A stretch of DNA of 64,000 bases from an uncultured Bacteroidales bacterium (GTDB lineage: Bacteria; Bacteroidota; Bacteroidia; Bacteroidales; P3): the NCBI GenBank assembly GCA_905234695.1, contig CAJOHZ010000021.1, positions 1 through 64,000 on the forward strand, written 5' to 3'. A program made the translations under genes and the position numbers. Position 1 is the first letter of the stretch. The number at the start of each line of letters is the position of its first letter. This document shows, piece by piece, positions 1-9,528 of this stretch. The notes beneath the pieces are model-generated. The model had not been told where the DNA came from. It worked only from the letters and a program-made list of their open reading frames with translations, and did no database searches.

Positions 1-3000
1 GGCGGCTACAGCGGCTTTAACAACACCTCGGGTGTTCCTACGGGCGGTATCGCCATCGACGGTGCCTACCGTCTGAACCTCGTATCCTCTTGGCAGACCC
101 AGGTGGGTGAGATCACCGTCACCGACACCGGCCTCTACAAGATTGTCTTCATGTGGCGCAACGACAACAGCGGCGGCACACAGCCTCCCGCAGCAATCGA
201 CAATGTGATGCTCCGTCAGGCCAACTGCCCGATGCCGCAGAATGTCGTGGCCAGCCCCACCCACAACAGCATCACGCTGACTTGGACACCCGCCGGCAAC
301 GAGACCTCCTGGGAGGTCAGCTGCGGCAATACCGTCCAAACTGTCAACACTGCTTCGTACACCTTCTCCGGCCTCACCGCCAACACGGACTACACTGTTG
401 GCGTTCGCGCCCTCTGCAGCGCCAACGAGTCCAGCATGACGGTCTCGCAGACTGTCCACACCTCCTGCGACCTGATGACCACCCTACCCTACACCTACGG
501 CTTCGAGGGTGATGCCACAGGCAGCAGCACCAGCGCGGTCTTCGCCGCCGAGTGCTGGCGTCGTCTGAACAACGGTACGCAGTACTTTGGCTATCCCTAC
601 ATTTCCAGCACGGCCTCCTACTGCCACACCGGCACCCGCGGCACCTACTGGTATGTGACCACGACCACCGGCACCTACGGCGACTACCAGTGCCTCGTCC
701 TGCCCAGTGTCAACACCACCACCTATCCCATCAACACGCTGCGCCTGAAGTTCTGGGCCAAAGGCTCCGCCGCCACCGTCCGCAACTTCCTCGTGGGTGT
801 GATGACCAACCCGACCGACATCAACACCTTCACGACTGTTGATACCGTCACCGTGAACAGCAACGACTGGGTGGAGCACACCGTCGTCCTGGACAACTAC
901 ACCGGCACAGGTGCCTACGTAGCCATCCGCCAGAACCGTGCCACGTCGTCCTATACGACCTATATTGACGACATCACCCTCGAGGTGGCTCCCACCTGTG
1001 TTGAGCCTGCCAATGTGACTGTCGACAGCATCACCACCAACAGCGCTCTTGTCGCCTGGACCGGCACTGCCAATGCTTACTCTGTGGCCTACGGCACCGG
1101 CACCAACCCCGACTCGATGTCCACCGTCTCTGCCACCGGCAACAGCACCATGATCACCGGCCTCACGCCCAACACGGCCTACAACGTCTACGTCAAGGCC
1201 ATCTGCAGTGCTACCGACCAGAGTCCCTGGACCAACGCCACTATCTTCCGCACCAACTGCGTGGCCCTGACCGCCAACGACCTGCCCTACTTCGAGAACT
1301 TCGACAACTACACCACCAGCACCACCGCCGCCACCGGCGTACAAGTGCCCTGCTGGACGCTGGCACATCAGGATGTCTCCATGACCGTCGCACAGCAGCC
1401 GCAGATTTACTATAGCAGCACCGCTTCCTACAACCACAGCGGCAACTATACCCTGCGACTCTACTACCGCGGTATCTATGCCCTGCCGGAAATCACCGCC
1501 AACATCAACACCCTGCGCATGAACTTCTGGGTACGCCAGACCACTGCCGCCTACAAGGTGATTGTCGGTGTGATGAGCGACCTGAACGATGCCACGACCT
1601 TCGTGCCCATCGACACCATCGACAACGGTTCCAACACCTCGACGATGGCTGAGCATACCGTCAACTTCAGCAGCTACACCGGCAACGGCCACTACATCGC
1701 CTTCCGCAACATCCACACCAGCTACAACTACAGCTACAACTACATCGACGACGTCACCGTCGAATTCCTCCCCAGCTGCCAGGAAGTCACGGCTCTCGCT
1801 GTTGCAGGTGCCACCAACAACAGCATCACGCTCTCTTGGACGGATGCCGCCAACACCAATGCCACCTACACCGTGTATAACGACACGACCACCGTGGCCA
1901 CCGGCATCACCGGCACGACCTACACGGTTACCGGCCTCACCGCCAATACCGATTACACCTTCTATGTCGAGGCCAACTGCTCGGCCACATCCGCTTCGAC
2001 CGCTATCAGCGTCGCGGCCCATACGATGTGCAACAGCTTCACCCTGCCCTTCACGGAAGGCTTCGAGACCGGTACCCTCTCCTCTTGCTGGAGCACCGAT
2101 GGTTCTGGCTCATGGAGCGTCGGCACGGGTGACTACAGCACCAGCACCGGTGCCCACACCGGCAGTTACAATGCCAAGATTTACGGCAATGGCACTGGCA
2201 ATAGCACCAAGCTGATTACCCCGGTCATCGACTTCACGGGCGTCACCAATGCCGAACTCCGCTTCTGGCACATCCAGCGCAGCTGGAGCGGCGACCAGGA
2301 TGAACTGACCGTCTACTACCGCACCTCCTCCTCCGGCACATGGCAGACCCTCGCCGCCTATACGAACGAGGTATCTACCTGGACCGAAGAGGTCATCACT
2401 CTGCCCAACCTCAGCAGCACCTACCAGGTGGCCTTCGAGATGTATGACGGCTATGGCTACGGCGTGGCTATCGACGATATCACCATCGACCTGCCGCCCG
2501 CCTGCGCCGCCGTCACGGCTCTGACTGCCACCAATGTTACCTTTAACAGCGCCACCCTCACCTGGGCCGACACCAGCAACACTGGTGCCACCTATACGGT
2601 GTACGACGACACGACGGTTGTGGCCTCCGGTATCACCGGTACCAGCTACACCGTCACTGGTCTCACCGCTGAGACGAACCACACGCTCAGAGTGAATGCC
2701 AACTGCTCGGCCACGGCCTCGTCTATACTCACGTCTGTCAACGTCTACACGGGCTACTGCCAGCCCAACCCGACTTCGGTTGACGGCAGCGGCATCACCA
2801 GCGTGGCCTTCGGCGGCATGACCAACGACGCCGCTCGTCCCTCGGGAGCCGGCTACCGCAACTACAGCAACATGGTTGGCACCGTGTCCGCCGGCACCAC
2901 CGCCACGGTAGACATCACCTATGCCACCGGTTATGACTACGGTACCATCATCTGGGTGGACTGGAACAACAACATGACTTTCGACAGCAACGAGGTGGTC

Positions 3001-4944
3001 TATGTGGGCGTAGCCCCCAACACCAACCCCACCACGCTGAATGCCACCTTCACCATCCCCGCCACGCAGGATACCGGCAACTACCGTATGCGTATCCTTG
3101 GCGCCGACAGCTACTTCGACAGCTACACCGGCTCCATTGCCGCAGCGGCCAACGCCAATCCGTGCGCCAGCTACCTCTACGGTGTGGCCGAGGACTACAC
3201 CCTCCATGTGACCGAGGCACCCAACTGCCTGACCCCGACGAACCTCCAGATGGTCTACATCGGTGGCAGCAGCAATGCCGCCGTCGTGAGCTGGACCTCC
3301 GATGCCAACGCATGGAACCTCAGCTTGAACGGTGTCGTGACTTACAACATCACGGCGAACCCCGACACAATCACCGGCCTTGATCCCAACACCACCTACA
3401 CTGTCATGGTGCAGGCCAACTGCGGAAATGACACTAGCGACTGGACACTGCCCGTGAGCATCACCACTCCGTGCGCAACCATCGACATGCCCTTCGTGGA
3501 GAGCTTCGATTCCTCCAGCACCACCCGCAACTGCTGGGACTTCGTCTCGAACAACACTGCCAACATCGGCGGCACCAACGGCATGGGCTTCGTCACCCTC
3601 AACGGCAACACCGTCTGGCGTTTCAGCTCGTACAGCAGCGCCAGCGACTACAACCAGTATGCCTACTCGCCGCTGTTCAACACCCCGACCACCAGCAACG
3701 CCCTGCGTGTCCGCGTGCGCTACGCCACTTATGGCAGCAGCGACCACCTCTGGTTCGGCTACCGCACAGCCAACGACACGGACTATACCTGGACACCTAA
3801 CTACTACACCACGACCAGTCAGAACGACTTCCAGACCCTCGAAGCCCTCCTGCCGCTCAATGTGGCCCAGCTGGCCATCCACTACTATGGTGACTATGCC
3901 TACTACGCATGGATCGACAGTGTGGAACTCACGCCTATCACCTGCCCGACCGACACCACGGTTGTGTCTGTCTTGGCTTGCGACAGCTACCTCTGGAACG
4001 ACAATGTCTACACTCAGAGCGGTGTCTACCCTGCCGTACTGACCACCGCCAACGGTTGCGACAGCAATGTGGTCCTCAACCTGACAATCAACCACAGCGC
4101 TGCCACTACCGACACTGTCACCGTTTGCGACAGCTATGTGTGGAACGACTCGGTCTACACCGCCTCGACGATTATGGTCGACACCCTGACCAACGTCGCC
4201 GGTTGCGACAGCGTGGTGACAATCAACCTCACAATCAACCACAGCACGTCGTCGAGCGACACCGTCTCCGCTTTCAACAGCTATGTTTGGAACGGTAACA
4301 CTTACATGCAGAGCGGCATCTACACCTACACGACCCTCAACGCTGTGGGTTGCGACAGTGTGGCCACTCTCGTGCTGACAGTGACAATGCTTGACACCGT
4401 GACGCTGACGGTCAACGACACTACGATGGGTAGCGTCCGCGGCGCGGGTGTCTACACCGATGGCGACACCATCACGCTGTACGCTATCGCCAACACCGGC
4501 TACCACTTCGTGAACTGGAGCGACGGTGACACCAACGCCATCCGCACCATTGTGTTGACCGACAACATGAACCTGACTGCCTACTTCGCCATCAACCAGT
4601 ACACTATTGCACTGGCTGTGAACGACACGCTGATGGGTATCGTCCGCGGTGCAGGCATCTACAACTACGGCGACACTGCTGTATTGACCGCCGTGGCCAA
4701 CACCGGTTACCACTTCGTGAACTGGAGCGACAACGACACCAATGCCCTCCGCACCGTTGTGGTGACCACCGATGTGAACCTGACCGCCAACTTCGCCGTC
4801 AACCAGTACACCCTCACCGTGGCTGCCAACGACAGCACAATGGGTAGTGTGACCGGTAGCGGTGTCTACAACTACGGCGCCACCGCCACGCTGACCGCCA
4901 CCGCCGACAGCGGCTACCACTTCCAGAACTGGAACGACCTGTGA
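1..4944 (+). CDS. Giant modular T9SS-associated adhesin, 5' partial, N-terminal segment
   Basis: The reading frame is open at the left edge, so the true start lies outside the window. Modules alternate: jelly-roll segments of the choice-of-anchor J / cleaved adhesin type (about nt 466-990, 1255-1770, 2035-2500, 3466-3940), fibronectin III-like domains ending in NxTYTVTGLTAxT-type strands (about 220-465, 1000-1250, 1775-2030, 2500-2750, 3220-3465), one GEVED-type domain (about 2755-3215, with VDWNNNMTFD), three repeats of about 47 residues built on CDSYxWN...GCDS (3945-4390), then InlB-like B-repeats from 4399. This composition is typical of Bacteroidota surface adhesins exported by T9SS. The frame ends at a TGA right after QNWND, where the repeat should continue, so the protein is interrupted; the next two features continue it in another frame and then in the original frame. 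Surface location and a binding role are inferred from the family. Confidence 0.8.
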   Translation, partial: GGYSGFNNTSGVPTGGIAIDGAYRLNLVSSWQTQVGEITVTDTGLYKIVFMWRNDNSGGTQPPAAIDNVMLRQANCPMPQNVVASPTHNSITLTWTPAGNETSWEVSCGNTVQTVNTASYTFSGLTANTDYTVGVRALCSANESSMTVSQTVHTSCDLMTTLPYTYGFEGDATGSSTSAVFAAECWRRLNNGTQYFGYPYISSTASYCHTGTRGTYWYVTTTTGTYGDYQCLVLPSVNTTTYPINTLRLKFWAKGSAATVRNFLVGVMTNPTDINTFTTVDTVTVNSNDWVEHTVVLDNYTGTGAYVAIRQNRATSSYTTYIDDITLEVAPTCVEPANVTVDSITTNSALVAWTGTANAYSVAYGTGTNPDSMSTVSATGNSTMITGLTPNTAYNVYVKAICSATDQSPWTNATIFRTNCVALTANDLPYFENFDNYTTSTTAATGVQVPCWTLAHQDVSMTVAQQPQIYYSSTASYNHSGNYTLRLYYRGIYALPEITANINTLRMNFWVRQTTAAYKVIVGVMSDLNDATTFVPIDTIDNGSNTSTMAEHTVNFSSYTGNGHYIAFRNIHTSYNYSYNYIDDVTVEFLPSCQEVTALAVAGATNNSITLSWTDAANTNATYTVYNDTTTVATGITGTTYTVTGLTANTDYTFYVEANCSATSASTAISVAAHTMCNSFTLPFTEGFETGTLSSCWSTDGSGSWSVGTGDYSTSTGAHTGSYNAKIYGNGTGNSTKLITPVIDFTGVTNAELRFWHIQRSWSGDQDELTVYYRTSSSGTWQTLAAYTNEVSTWTEEVITLPNLSSTYQVAFEMYDGYGYGVAIDDITIDLPPACAAVTALTATNVTFNSATLTWADTSNTGATYTVYDDTTVVASGITGTSYTVTGLTAETNHTLRVNANCSATASSILTSVNVYTGYCQPNPTSVDGSGITSVAFGGMTNDAARPSGAGYRNYSNMVGTVSAGTTATVDITYATGYDYGTIIWVDWNNNMTFDSNEVVYVGVAPNTNPTTLNATFTIPATQDTGNYRMRILGADSYFDSYTGSIAAAANANPCASYLYGVAEDYTLHVTEAPNCLTPTNLQMVYIGGSSNAAVVSWTSDANAWNLSLNGVVTYNITANPDTITGLDPNTTYTVMVQANCGNDTSDWTLPVSITTPCATIDMPFVESFDSSSTTRNCWDFVSNNTANIGGTNGMGFVTLNGNTVWRFSSYSSASDYNQYAYSPLFNTPTTSNALRVRVRYATYGSSDHLWFGYRTANDTDYTWTPNYYTTTSQNDFQTLEALLPLNVAQLAIHYYGDYAYYAWIDSVELTPITCPTDTTVVSVLACDSYLWNDNVYTQSGVYPAVLTTANGCDSNVVLNLTINHSAATTDTVTVCDSYVWNDSVYTASTIMVDTLTNVAGCDSVVTINLTINHSTSSSDTVSAFNSYVWNGNTYMQSGIYTYTTLNAVGCDSVATLVLTVTMLDTVTLTVNDTTMGSVRGAGVYTDGDTITLYAIANTGYHFVNWSDGDTNAIRTIVLTDNMNLTAYFAINQYTIALAVNDTLMGIVRGAGIYNYGDTAVLTAVANTGYHFVNWSDNDTNALRTVVVTTDVNLTANFAVNQYTLTVAANDSTMGSVTGSGVYNYGATATLTATADSGYHFQNWNDL

Positions 4945-6480
4945 CTGAGAATGCCAGTTACACTGCCATCTTCGTTATGGACAGCGTACCTCCTGTGCCG
5001 ACCTACACCGTCACCCTGGCTGTGAACGACACCCTGATGGGTAGCGTCCTCGGTGCAGGTGTCTATATGAGCGGCAGCCAGATTGCCGTATCCGCCATCG
5101 CCAACTACGGTTACCACTTCACTATGTGGAGCGACGGCGACACGAACAACCCGCGCACCCTCACCGTAACTTCCGACACCACGCTGACCGCGACCTTCGC
5201 TGTCAACCAGTACACCATTGCACTGGCTGTGAACGACACCCTGATGGGTAGCGTCACCGGCGCCGGCGTCTATAACTACGGTGCCACTGCCACGCTGACC
5301 GCTGTGGCCAACACCGGCTACCACTTCATTATGTGGAACGACGGCGACACCAACGCCATCCGCACCATTACTGTCAACGACGATGTGACGCTGACCGCCA
5401 ACTTCGCCATCAACCAGTACACTGTTGCACTGGCTGTGAACGACAACATGATGGGTAGCGTCCGTGGCGCGGGTATCTACAACTACGGCGACACCGCCAC
5501 GCTGTACGCTGTGGCCAATACCGGCTACCACTTCACCATGTGGAACGACGGCGACACCAACGCCATCCGCACCCTTGTGGTGACCAACGACGTGAACCTG
5601 ACCGCCAACTTCGCCATCAACCAGTACACCATTGCACTGGCTGTGAACGACAGCACGATGGGCATCGTCCGCGGTGCGGGCGTCTACAACTACGGCGATA
5701 CCGCCGTGGTGACCGCCGTGGCCAACACCGGCTACCACTTCGTGAACTGGAGCGACAACGACACCAACGCCCTCCGTACCCTTGTGGTGACCGACAACGT
5801 GAACCTGACCGCCAACTTCGCCGTGAACCAGTACACCCTCACCGTGGCTGCCAACAACAACACGATGGGTAGTGTGACCGGTAGCGGTGTCTACAACTAC
5901 GGCGCCACCGCCACGCTGACCGCCACCGCCGACAGCGGCTACCACTTCCAGAACTGGAACGACCGACGGCAACGTGGAGAATCCGCGTACCGTGATTGTG
6001 ATGAACGATGCCAGCTACACTGCCATCTTCGTCATGGACAGCGTACCTCCTGTACAGACCTACACCGTCACCCTGGCTGTGAACGACAGCACCATGGGTA
6101 GCGTCCACGGCGCCGGTGTCTATGTGAGCGGCAGCCAGATTACCGTGACCGCCGTGGCCAACTACGGCTACCACTTCACCATGTGGAACGACGGCGACAC
6201 CAACAACCCGCGTACTCTCACCGTGACTTCCGACACCACGCTGACCGCCATCTTCGCCACCAACCAGTACACTGTTGCACTGGCTGTGAACGACACCCTG
6301 ATGGGTAGCGTCACCGGCGCAGGTGTCTACAACTACGGCGACACCGCCACGTTGACCGCCACGGCCAACGCTGGCTACCACTTCACCCTGTGGAGCGACG
6401 GCGACACCAACAATCCGCGTACCCTCGTCGTGAATGACGATATGTCACTGATTGCTTACTTCGCCATCGATCCTGTTGTG
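4399..6480 (+). repeat. Tandem array of InlB-like B-repeats (about 205 bp unit, ten close copies)
   Basis: Ten units of about 67-70 codons follow one another, each with the pattern [VIL]xVNDxxMGxVxGxGxYxxG...GYHFxxW.D.DTN...L.A.FA.NQYT. Four diverged units follow to about 7490. There is also higher-order order: the block IAL-IVRG / LTVAAN-QNWND / VTLAV-PPV at about 4590-5060 recurs almost unchanged at about 5620-6105, an offset of about 1,025 bp. Long near-identical blocks like this favour unequal recombination and are hard to assemble from short reads. Confidence 0.85.
4941..6101 (+). pseudogene. Middle segment of the T9SS adhesin, frame-shifted InlB-like repeats
   Basis: This segment continues the upstream adhesin in the -1 frame: the readable protein starts VTENASYTAIFVMDS and runs through further InlB-like repeat units (LAVNDTLMGSVTGAG...GYHF.MW.DGDTN). 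The repeat homology ends at about 5963, again directly after QNWND; the remaining codons up to the stop at 6101 are out of frame with the repeat. It has no credible start of its own (only a GTG at 4941 inside the repeat), so it is best read as part of one disrupted gene rather than a separate one. The cause could be real mutation, recombination between repeats, or an assembly/base-calling error in the tandem array. Confidence 0.6.
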
Positions 6481-7743
6481 CCCACCGACAGCGTGACCTT
6501 CGTTGTCACTGTTAACGACAGTGCCATGGGTACCACAGTTCCCGCTCCTGGCACCTACCGCTTCGCCGTGGGTGACACTGCCTCTGTGCAGGCTGTGGCC
6601 GCCACTGGTTACCACTTCGCGAACTGGACGCTGACCAGCGGTAACATCAACCAAACGCTGAGCACCAACCCGCTCACCACTGTGATTAACCAGATGATGG
6701 CCAACCAGACCATCGTGCTGACCGCCAACTTCAGCGTCGACAGCGTTATCAACGTCGACAGCGTCACCGTTGTCCTGACCATCAACGACACCGCTCGCGG
6801 TACCACCAACCCGGCACCCGGTACCTACCGTTTCGCCGTGGGTGACTCCGTGTACGCTGTGGCCACACCTAGCACCGGCTACCGCTTCCTCGGATGGTTC
6901 GTCGACGTGGCTGGCAACACCACTACCGTCAACGACAACCCGATCCGCTTGGAGGTTCCCGCCCTTGCCGCTAACATGACGATCAACGTCACCGCCAACT
7001 TCGTGCCCATGGGCGACGATACCTACACCGTTATCGCTACACCTGTCACCACCGATGGCGACATCAACGCGGGCGGTACTATTACCGGCAACGGAACCTA
7101 TCCTGCCGGCAGCAACGTGACCCTGACCGCCATGGCTGACGAAGGCTACCGCTTCGTGGGTTGGTACAACGCCAATGACACCACCTTCGACATGCCGCTC
7201 TCCACTGAGTACAGCTACAGCTTCATCATCATGGAGAACCTCAGCCTGATTGCACTCTTCACTCCTGAGAGCAACCCGACCGCTGTTATCACCATTGCCA
7301 CGGCCGACAGCACGATGGGTTATGTGTTGCTCAACAATGACACCGTGCTCCGCTACGTCGGCCAGATTGGCGAAGAGGTGACCATTGAGGCCATTGCTTA
7401 CGAAGGCTACCGCTTCGTGGCCTGGAACGACGGCGACACCAACGCTCTCCGCACTATCATACTCGACATGCCGGTGACCATGCTCACCGCTCGCTTCGAG
7501 TTGATCCCGAACAGCATCGACGATGCTGAGGAAGCTGAGGAGATTGTCATCTACACTGAGAACGACCGCATCACCGTCCGCGGTGCCGAGAACCGTCCTG
7601 TGTACGTGTTCGACGTCGTGGGACGCCTCGTGGCCAAGAGCGCCAAGGCATCGGCCGAAGAGACCTTCCGGATGACCAACACGGGCATCTACATGGTCAA
7701 GGTCGGCAACGCCCCCGCCCGCCGCGTCGTGGTACGTCGATAA
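5974..7743 (+). CDS. C-terminal segment of the T9SS adhesin with type A sorting domain
   Basis: Back in the same frame as the first segment; homology to the repeat resumes at about 5962 (DGNVENPRT). It carries more InlB-like units, then four diverged ones (6490-7490), and ends with a T9SS type A C-terminal domain at about 7507-7743: a linker rich in Glu (DDAEEAEEI), then VFDVVGRLV, GIYMVKVG and a terminal basic strand RRVVVRR. In T9SS cargo this domain directs passage through the outer membrane and is then cleaved, with the passenger attached to the surface. The annotated start is a GTG inside a repeat and is not biological. Two hairpins follow the stop codon. Confidence 0.75.
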   Translation: MENPRTVIVMNDASYTAIFVMDSVPPVQTYTVTLAVNDSTMGSVHGAGVYVSGSQITVTAVANYGYHFTMWNDGDTNNPRTLTVTSDTTLTAIFATNQYTVALAVNDTLMGSVTGAGVYNYGDTATLTATANAGYHFTLWSDGDTNNPRTLVVNDDMSLIAYFAIDPVVPTDSVTFVVTVNDSAMGTTVPAPGTYRFAVGDTASVQAVAATGYHFANWTLTSGNINQTLSTNPLTTVINQMMANQTIVLTANFSVDSVINVDSVTVVLTINDTARGTTNPAPGTYRFAVGDSVYAVATPSTGYRFLGWFVDVAGNTTTVNDNPIRLEVPALAANMTINVTANFVPMGDDTYTVIATPVTTDGDINAGGTITGNGTYPAGSNVTLTAMADEGYRFVGWYNANDTTFDMPLSTEYSYSFIIMENLSLIALFTPESNPTAVITIATADSTMGYVLLNNDTVLRYVGQIGEEVTIEAIAYEGYRFVAWNDGDTNALRTIILDMPVTMLTARFELIPNSIDDAEEAEEIVIYTENDRITVRGAENRPVYVFDVVGRLVAKSAKASAEETFRMTNTGIYMVKVGNAPARRVVVRR

Positions 7744-7751
7744 CCCCTCCG

Positions 7752-7777
7752 AAAGCGATGCTGCAATGCATCGCTTT
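7752..7777 (+). terminator. Hairpin after the adhesin stop codon
   Basis: A 9-bp perfect stem (AAAGCGATG pairing with CATCGCTTT) closes an 8-nt loop and ends in a short T tract, ten bases after the adhesin stop. Confidence 0.55.
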
Positions 7778-7807
7778 TGACCCTACCGGCCATCACGGCC
7801 GAAACCC

Positions 7808-7846
7808 AAGAGGGTGCCACTTCCAAGAGGCACCCTCTTGCTTTTC
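7808..7846 (+). terminator. Second, stronger intrinsic terminator after the adhesin
   Basis: An 11-bp stem (AAGAGGGTGCC with GGCACCCTCTT) with a 10-nt loop is followed by GCTTTTCC. Together with the hairpin at 7752 it separates the adhesin from the symporter gene. Confidence 0.7.
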
Positions 7847-7865
7847 CCCTGTCGCGGAAGGATTT

Positions 7866-7897
7866 TTTGCATATATCGGAAAAAATTCGTACATTTG
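7866..7897 (+). promoter_or_regulatory. Bacteroidota-type promoter of the AGCS symporter
   Basis: A TTTG at 7866-7869 (-33 element) and TACATTTG at 7890-7897 (-7 element, TAnnTTTG) are separated by 20 bp, the expected spacing for the Bacteroidota primary sigma factor. The start codon follows about 80 bp downstream. Confidence 0.7.
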
Positions 7898-7977
7898 CAC
7901 CGCGAAATCACCTAGGAGCCCGCCCCTATGCAGAAGGTAATTCCGCCAACAACAGGCTCAACAACCAATACCCGACT

Positions 7978-9528
7978 ATGGATAAAATCATCACCTTAAT
8001 CAACGAATGCGTGTGGAGCTGGCCATTGGTAGGCTTGTGCCTGCTGGGGGGACTGTACTTCACGTTCGGCACTCGGTTTGTGCAGATACGACACTTGGGG
8101 GAGATGGTGCGTTTGCTGTTCAAAAACGACCGCTCAAAGAAAGAAGGCATCTCGTCATTCCAGGCTTTCGCCCTTGCCCTCTCAGGACGGGTGGGCACAG
8201 GCAATATCGTTGGCGTTGCCATTGCCATCTGCTTCGGCGGTCCCGGTGCCATTGTATGGATGTGGATTATCGCCTTCTTCGGGGCTGGCACAGCCTATGC
8301 TGAGGCATGTCTGTCCCAAATATACAAAGAACGCCACGGAAACCAGCTACGCGGCGGCCCCGCCTACTATATCGAGAAAGGACTGAACAGCCCGTGGTTG
8401 GCCGTCATATTCGCTGTATTGACAGTACTGGCCTGCGCACTGTGCCTCCCTCCCGTACACTCCAACAGCATCGCCGCCGCATTCTCCAAGACATTCCACA
8501 TCGAGCCTTGGCTTGTCGGCATCATCGTGTCCGCCATTATCGCCATTGTGGTGTTGGGCGGTGTCAAACGTATCTCGAAGGTGGCCGAAATCGTGACCCC
8601 TTTCATGGCCATTACCTATATCATCCTCTCTATCGTGGTGCTGATCGCCAATGCCAGTGCCGTACCCGGAGCCCTCATGGAAATGCTCTCTTGTGCCTTC
8701 GGCACCCACCAAGCGCTGGGTGGCATTATCGGTTCAGCTATCGCCTGGGGTGTGAAGCGAGGCATCTACTCCAATGAAGCCGGCCAAGGCACCGCCCCCA
8801 TCGTGGCTGCCGCCGCCAAGGTAGACCACCCCGTGAAACAGGGGTTAGTTCAGGGTTTCTCTGTCTATGTGGACACCCTGCTGGTATGCACCGCCACAGC
8901 GCTGATGCTGCTAGTCACTCACTGCTACAACGTGGTGGACCCTGTAACCGGCGACTATCTGGTGCAGGCCACTGATCAAAGCCTGAGCAAGCCCGGTGTG
9001 GAATATGTGGAATACACCATCGCCGCACTGAGCACCCTACTCGGGAAAGGATGGGGCGGCATCGTTATCAGCATCACCCTATTCTTCTTTGCCTTCACCA
9101 CCATCATGGCGTATTACTACTACGCCGAAACCAACCTGGTATATCTCTTCTTGCGAATCAAGGAACGCCGCCGCCGTATCATGGGAAAATACTTCGACAT
9201 GAAGGACAGCCGCCAGAACCTACGACGCGAGGTGGCCATTTTCGGAGACGACCGAGGCGAAAAAATTGTGGTGACAGTGCTGCGAGTGCTGTTTGTTGGT
9301 GCCGTTATGTTTGGAAGCCTGAAAGAGGCCAAAACCATCTGGGACCTCGGCGACACCGGCGTGGGCATGATGGCATGGATTAACATCATCGCCATCCTGC
9401 TGCTCTCGCCCAAGGCGTTCAAGATACTGAAAGACTACGAACGACAGAAGAAGCAGGGGCGCAATCCCAAATTCGACCCCCACGAACTAGGAATAAAGAA
9501 CGCCGATTTTTGGGAGGAGGAGCAATGA
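7978..9528 (+). CDS. Alanine/glycine:cation symporter family protein (AGCS)
   Basis: A 516-residue polytopic inner-membrane protein. The start MDKIITLINECVWSWP at 7978 is preferred over an upstream in-frame ATG because the family begins this way and a promoter lies before it. Family signatures are visible: GTRFVQIRHLGEM early, SGRVGTGNIVGVA (substrate/Na+ site region), GGPAYYIEKG, and GIYSNEAGQGTAPI in the second half. AGCS proteins import alanine, glycine or related amino acids with Na+ or H+; the exact substrate cannot be read from sequence. The length is slightly above the usual 440-490 because of a charged C-terminal tail. Its stop overlaps the next gene's start by 4 bp (ATGA), so the two are probably co-translated. 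Confidence 0.9.
   Translation: MDKIITLINECVWSWPLVGLCLLGGLYFTFGTRFVQIRHLGEMVRLLFKNDRSKKEGISSFQAFALALSGRVGTGNIVGVAIAICFGGPGAIVWMWIIAFFGAGTAYAEACLSQIYKERHGNQLRGGPAYYIEKGLNSPWLAVIFAVLTVLACALCLPPVHSNSIAAAFSKTFHIEPWLVGIIVSAIIAIVVLGGVKRISKVAEIVTPFMAITYIILSIVVLIANASAVPGALMEMLSCAFGTHQALGGIIGSAIAWGVKRGIYSNEAGQGTAPIVAAAAKVDHPVKQGLVQGFSVYVDTLLVCTATALMLLVTHCYNVVDPVTGDYLVQATDQSLSKPGVEYVEYTIAALSTLLGKGWGGIVISITLFFFAFTTIMAYYYYAETNLVYLFLRIKERRRRIMGKYFDMKDSRQNLRREVAIFGDDRGEKIVVTVLRVLFVGAVMFGSLKEAKTIWDLGDTGVGMMAWINIIAILLLSPKAFKILKDYERQKKQGRNPKFDPHELGIKNADFWEEEQ

Noticed and set aside
484-2022. Long minus-strand frame opposite the adhesin (and similarly 2110-4920, 4914-5972)
   Set aside because: Composition is Gly/Val/His-rich mirror of Thr/Asn/Ala codons on the plus strand, with no motif, no ribosome site and full overlap with clear plus-strand domains; a shadow of biased codon use.
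7787-7801. Third hairpin CGGCC-CGGCCG between the adhesin and the symporter
   Set aside because: Short stem with tiny loop and no T tract; the two flanking hairpins are better terminators.
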